A stretch of DNA of 6,305 bases from an uncultured Ruminococcus sp. (GTDB taxonomy: Bacteria; Bacillota; Clostridia; Oscillospirales; Acutalibacteraceae): NCBI GenBank assembly GCA_902767285.1, contig CACXHC010000205.1, positions 1 to 6,305 of the forward strand, in the 5' to 3' direction. The translations under genes and the position numbers were made by a program. Below, piece after piece: positions 5,984 to 6,305 of the stretch. Every line of letters begins with the position of its first letter. The first letter of the stretch is position 1. The notes under the pieces are model-generated. The model saw only the letters and a program-made list of their open reading frames with translations. It did not search any database and was not told where the DNA came from.

Positions 5984-6214
5984 ACAATTAACCCGTGGTT
6001 CCACCCTAAATTCAGCATGAAAAGCCATGCCCTCATTACAGCATATAACGGTGCCAACCGGCTCTTCTTATTACACACAATGCGATTTTGAAAAGCTCTC
6101 CGAGGTGGTGTGCTTAATCACTGCATTTACTGTGCTTTCAGCCGGTGACACAGCTCTCTGTCAAATGCCCCTGTAAATAAGCCGTCCTCTTCAACGATTT
6201 ACTGATATTTGCTT
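5952..6214 (-). promoter_or_regulatory. T-box riboswitch of thrS with threonine (ACC) specifier
   Basis: On the minus strand the leader contains the conserved T-box AGGGTGGAACCACGGG (6007-5992) followed by a terminator. Stem I is closed by GAGG (6189-6186) pairing with CCTC (6105-6102). Just 5' of that CCTC is ACC (6109-6107) followed by a purine, the position expected of the specifier codon; ACC encodes threonine and fits the downstream gene. The Stem I upper arm shows AGAGAG, then CTGTG/CACAG (6153-6149 and 6134-6130). A Stem III hairpin GCATG/CATGC (6030-6026 and 6019-6015) lies just before the T-box. AGGG of the T-box can pair with CCCT (5975-5972) as antiterminator. In this family, uncharged tRNA-Thr binding prevents termination and turns thrS on. 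The T-box bulge reads UGGA. Stem boundaries were drawn by eye. Confidence 0.93.
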
Positions 6215-6220
6215 TTAAAT

Positions 6221-6249
6221 ATACTATCACATATTAAACCGAATGTCAA
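6221..6249 (-). promoter_or_regulatory. Sigma-A promoter of the thrS leader
   Basis: On the minus strand the -35 TTGACA (6249-6244) is exact, and the -10 TAGTAT (6226-6221) is 4 of 6, with a 17-bp spacer. The -10 is preceded by TGA, giving an extended -10 TG. Transcription would start near 6214, giving a leader of roughly 300 nt before the thrS ATG. Confidence 0.8.
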
Positions 6250-6257
6250 CTATTTTT

Positions 6258-6302
6258 CTCTTCTTTTTTTTGAAAAAAAAAGAAGCAAAAAAAACTTTAA
6301 CT
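6258..6302. repeat. T/A-rich palindrome with TTAAAGTTTTTT tag at the right edge
   Basis: Arms CTTCTTTTTTTT (6260-6271) and AAAAAAAAGAAG (6274-6285) form a perfect 12-bp inverted repeat around GA. Read on the minus strand it is preceded by the tag TTAAAGTTTTTTTTGC (6300-6285). The left-edge palindrome has the same order of tag then T-run/C/A-run hairpin, but on the plus strand. It ends about 10 bp from the thrS -35, so it may insulate the promoter from upstream transcription. Common ancestry of the two copies is inferred from A/T-rich sequence and could be chance. Confidence 0.5.
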
Positions 6303-6305
6303 ATA

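Noticed and set aside
1..6305. CRISPR array, insertion sequence, toxin-antitoxin, phage defence or biosynthetic cluster
   Set aside because: No direct-repeat array, transposase, terminal repeats with target duplication, or small paired genes were seen. All long open frames are accounted for by housekeeping genes.

Overview
The window looks like a chromosomal segment of an endospore-forming, A+T-rich Gram-positive bacterium of the class Clostridia. The reasons are a SpoVAE-type sporulation membrane protein, a tRNA-sensing T-box leader in front of thrS, consensus sigma-A promoters, strong AAGGAG ribosome binding sites and tRNA genes of low-GC Gram-positive type. No mobile element, CRISPR array or phage gene was seen. 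Most of the window is core housekeeping sequence, and I did not find a new multi-gene system.

Layout from left to right. Positions 1-100 hold a perfect 17-bp palindrome beyond the 3' end of trkH. Positions 101-2967, minus strand, are a two-gene potassium uptake operon, trkA then trkH, separated by 17 bp, with a sigma-A promoter at 3014-3042 in front of trkA. From the same intergenic region, on the plus strand, a single-gene spoVAE (3106-3456) is read divergently, possibly from a forespore-type promoter at about 3043-3072. It ends at a perfect 13-bp inverted repeat.

Next, on the plus strand, comes a three-gene tRNA operon, Met(CAT) - Glu(TTC) - Leu(GAG), at 3603-3848. It is driven by a promoter with exact TTGACA/TATAAT hexamers, 17-bp spacing and an A/T-tract UP-like element, and ends in a Rho-independent terminator. 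Converging on it from the right is thrS (threonyl-tRNA synthetase, 3960-5906, minus strand) with its own terminator. Upstream of thrS lies a leader of about 300 nt with a complete T-box riboswitch: Stem I, an ACC threonine specifier codon, the T-box AGGGTGGAACCACGGG and an intrinsic terminator. Its promoter is at 6221-6249. A T/A-rich palindrome with a tag like that of the left-hand one closes the window.

Functionally, TrkA and TrkH should form a Trk-type potassium importer (membrane pore plus cytoplasmic RCK gating subunit). ThrS charges tRNA-Thr and should be induced when tRNA-Thr is uncharged, through the T-box. SpoVAE should act in dipicolinate movement during sporulation and germination. 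The points most worth a second look are the isolated spoVAE and its promoter, the paired palindromes at the window edges, the divergent ThrS catalytic signature, and the U73 prediction made by the T-box.
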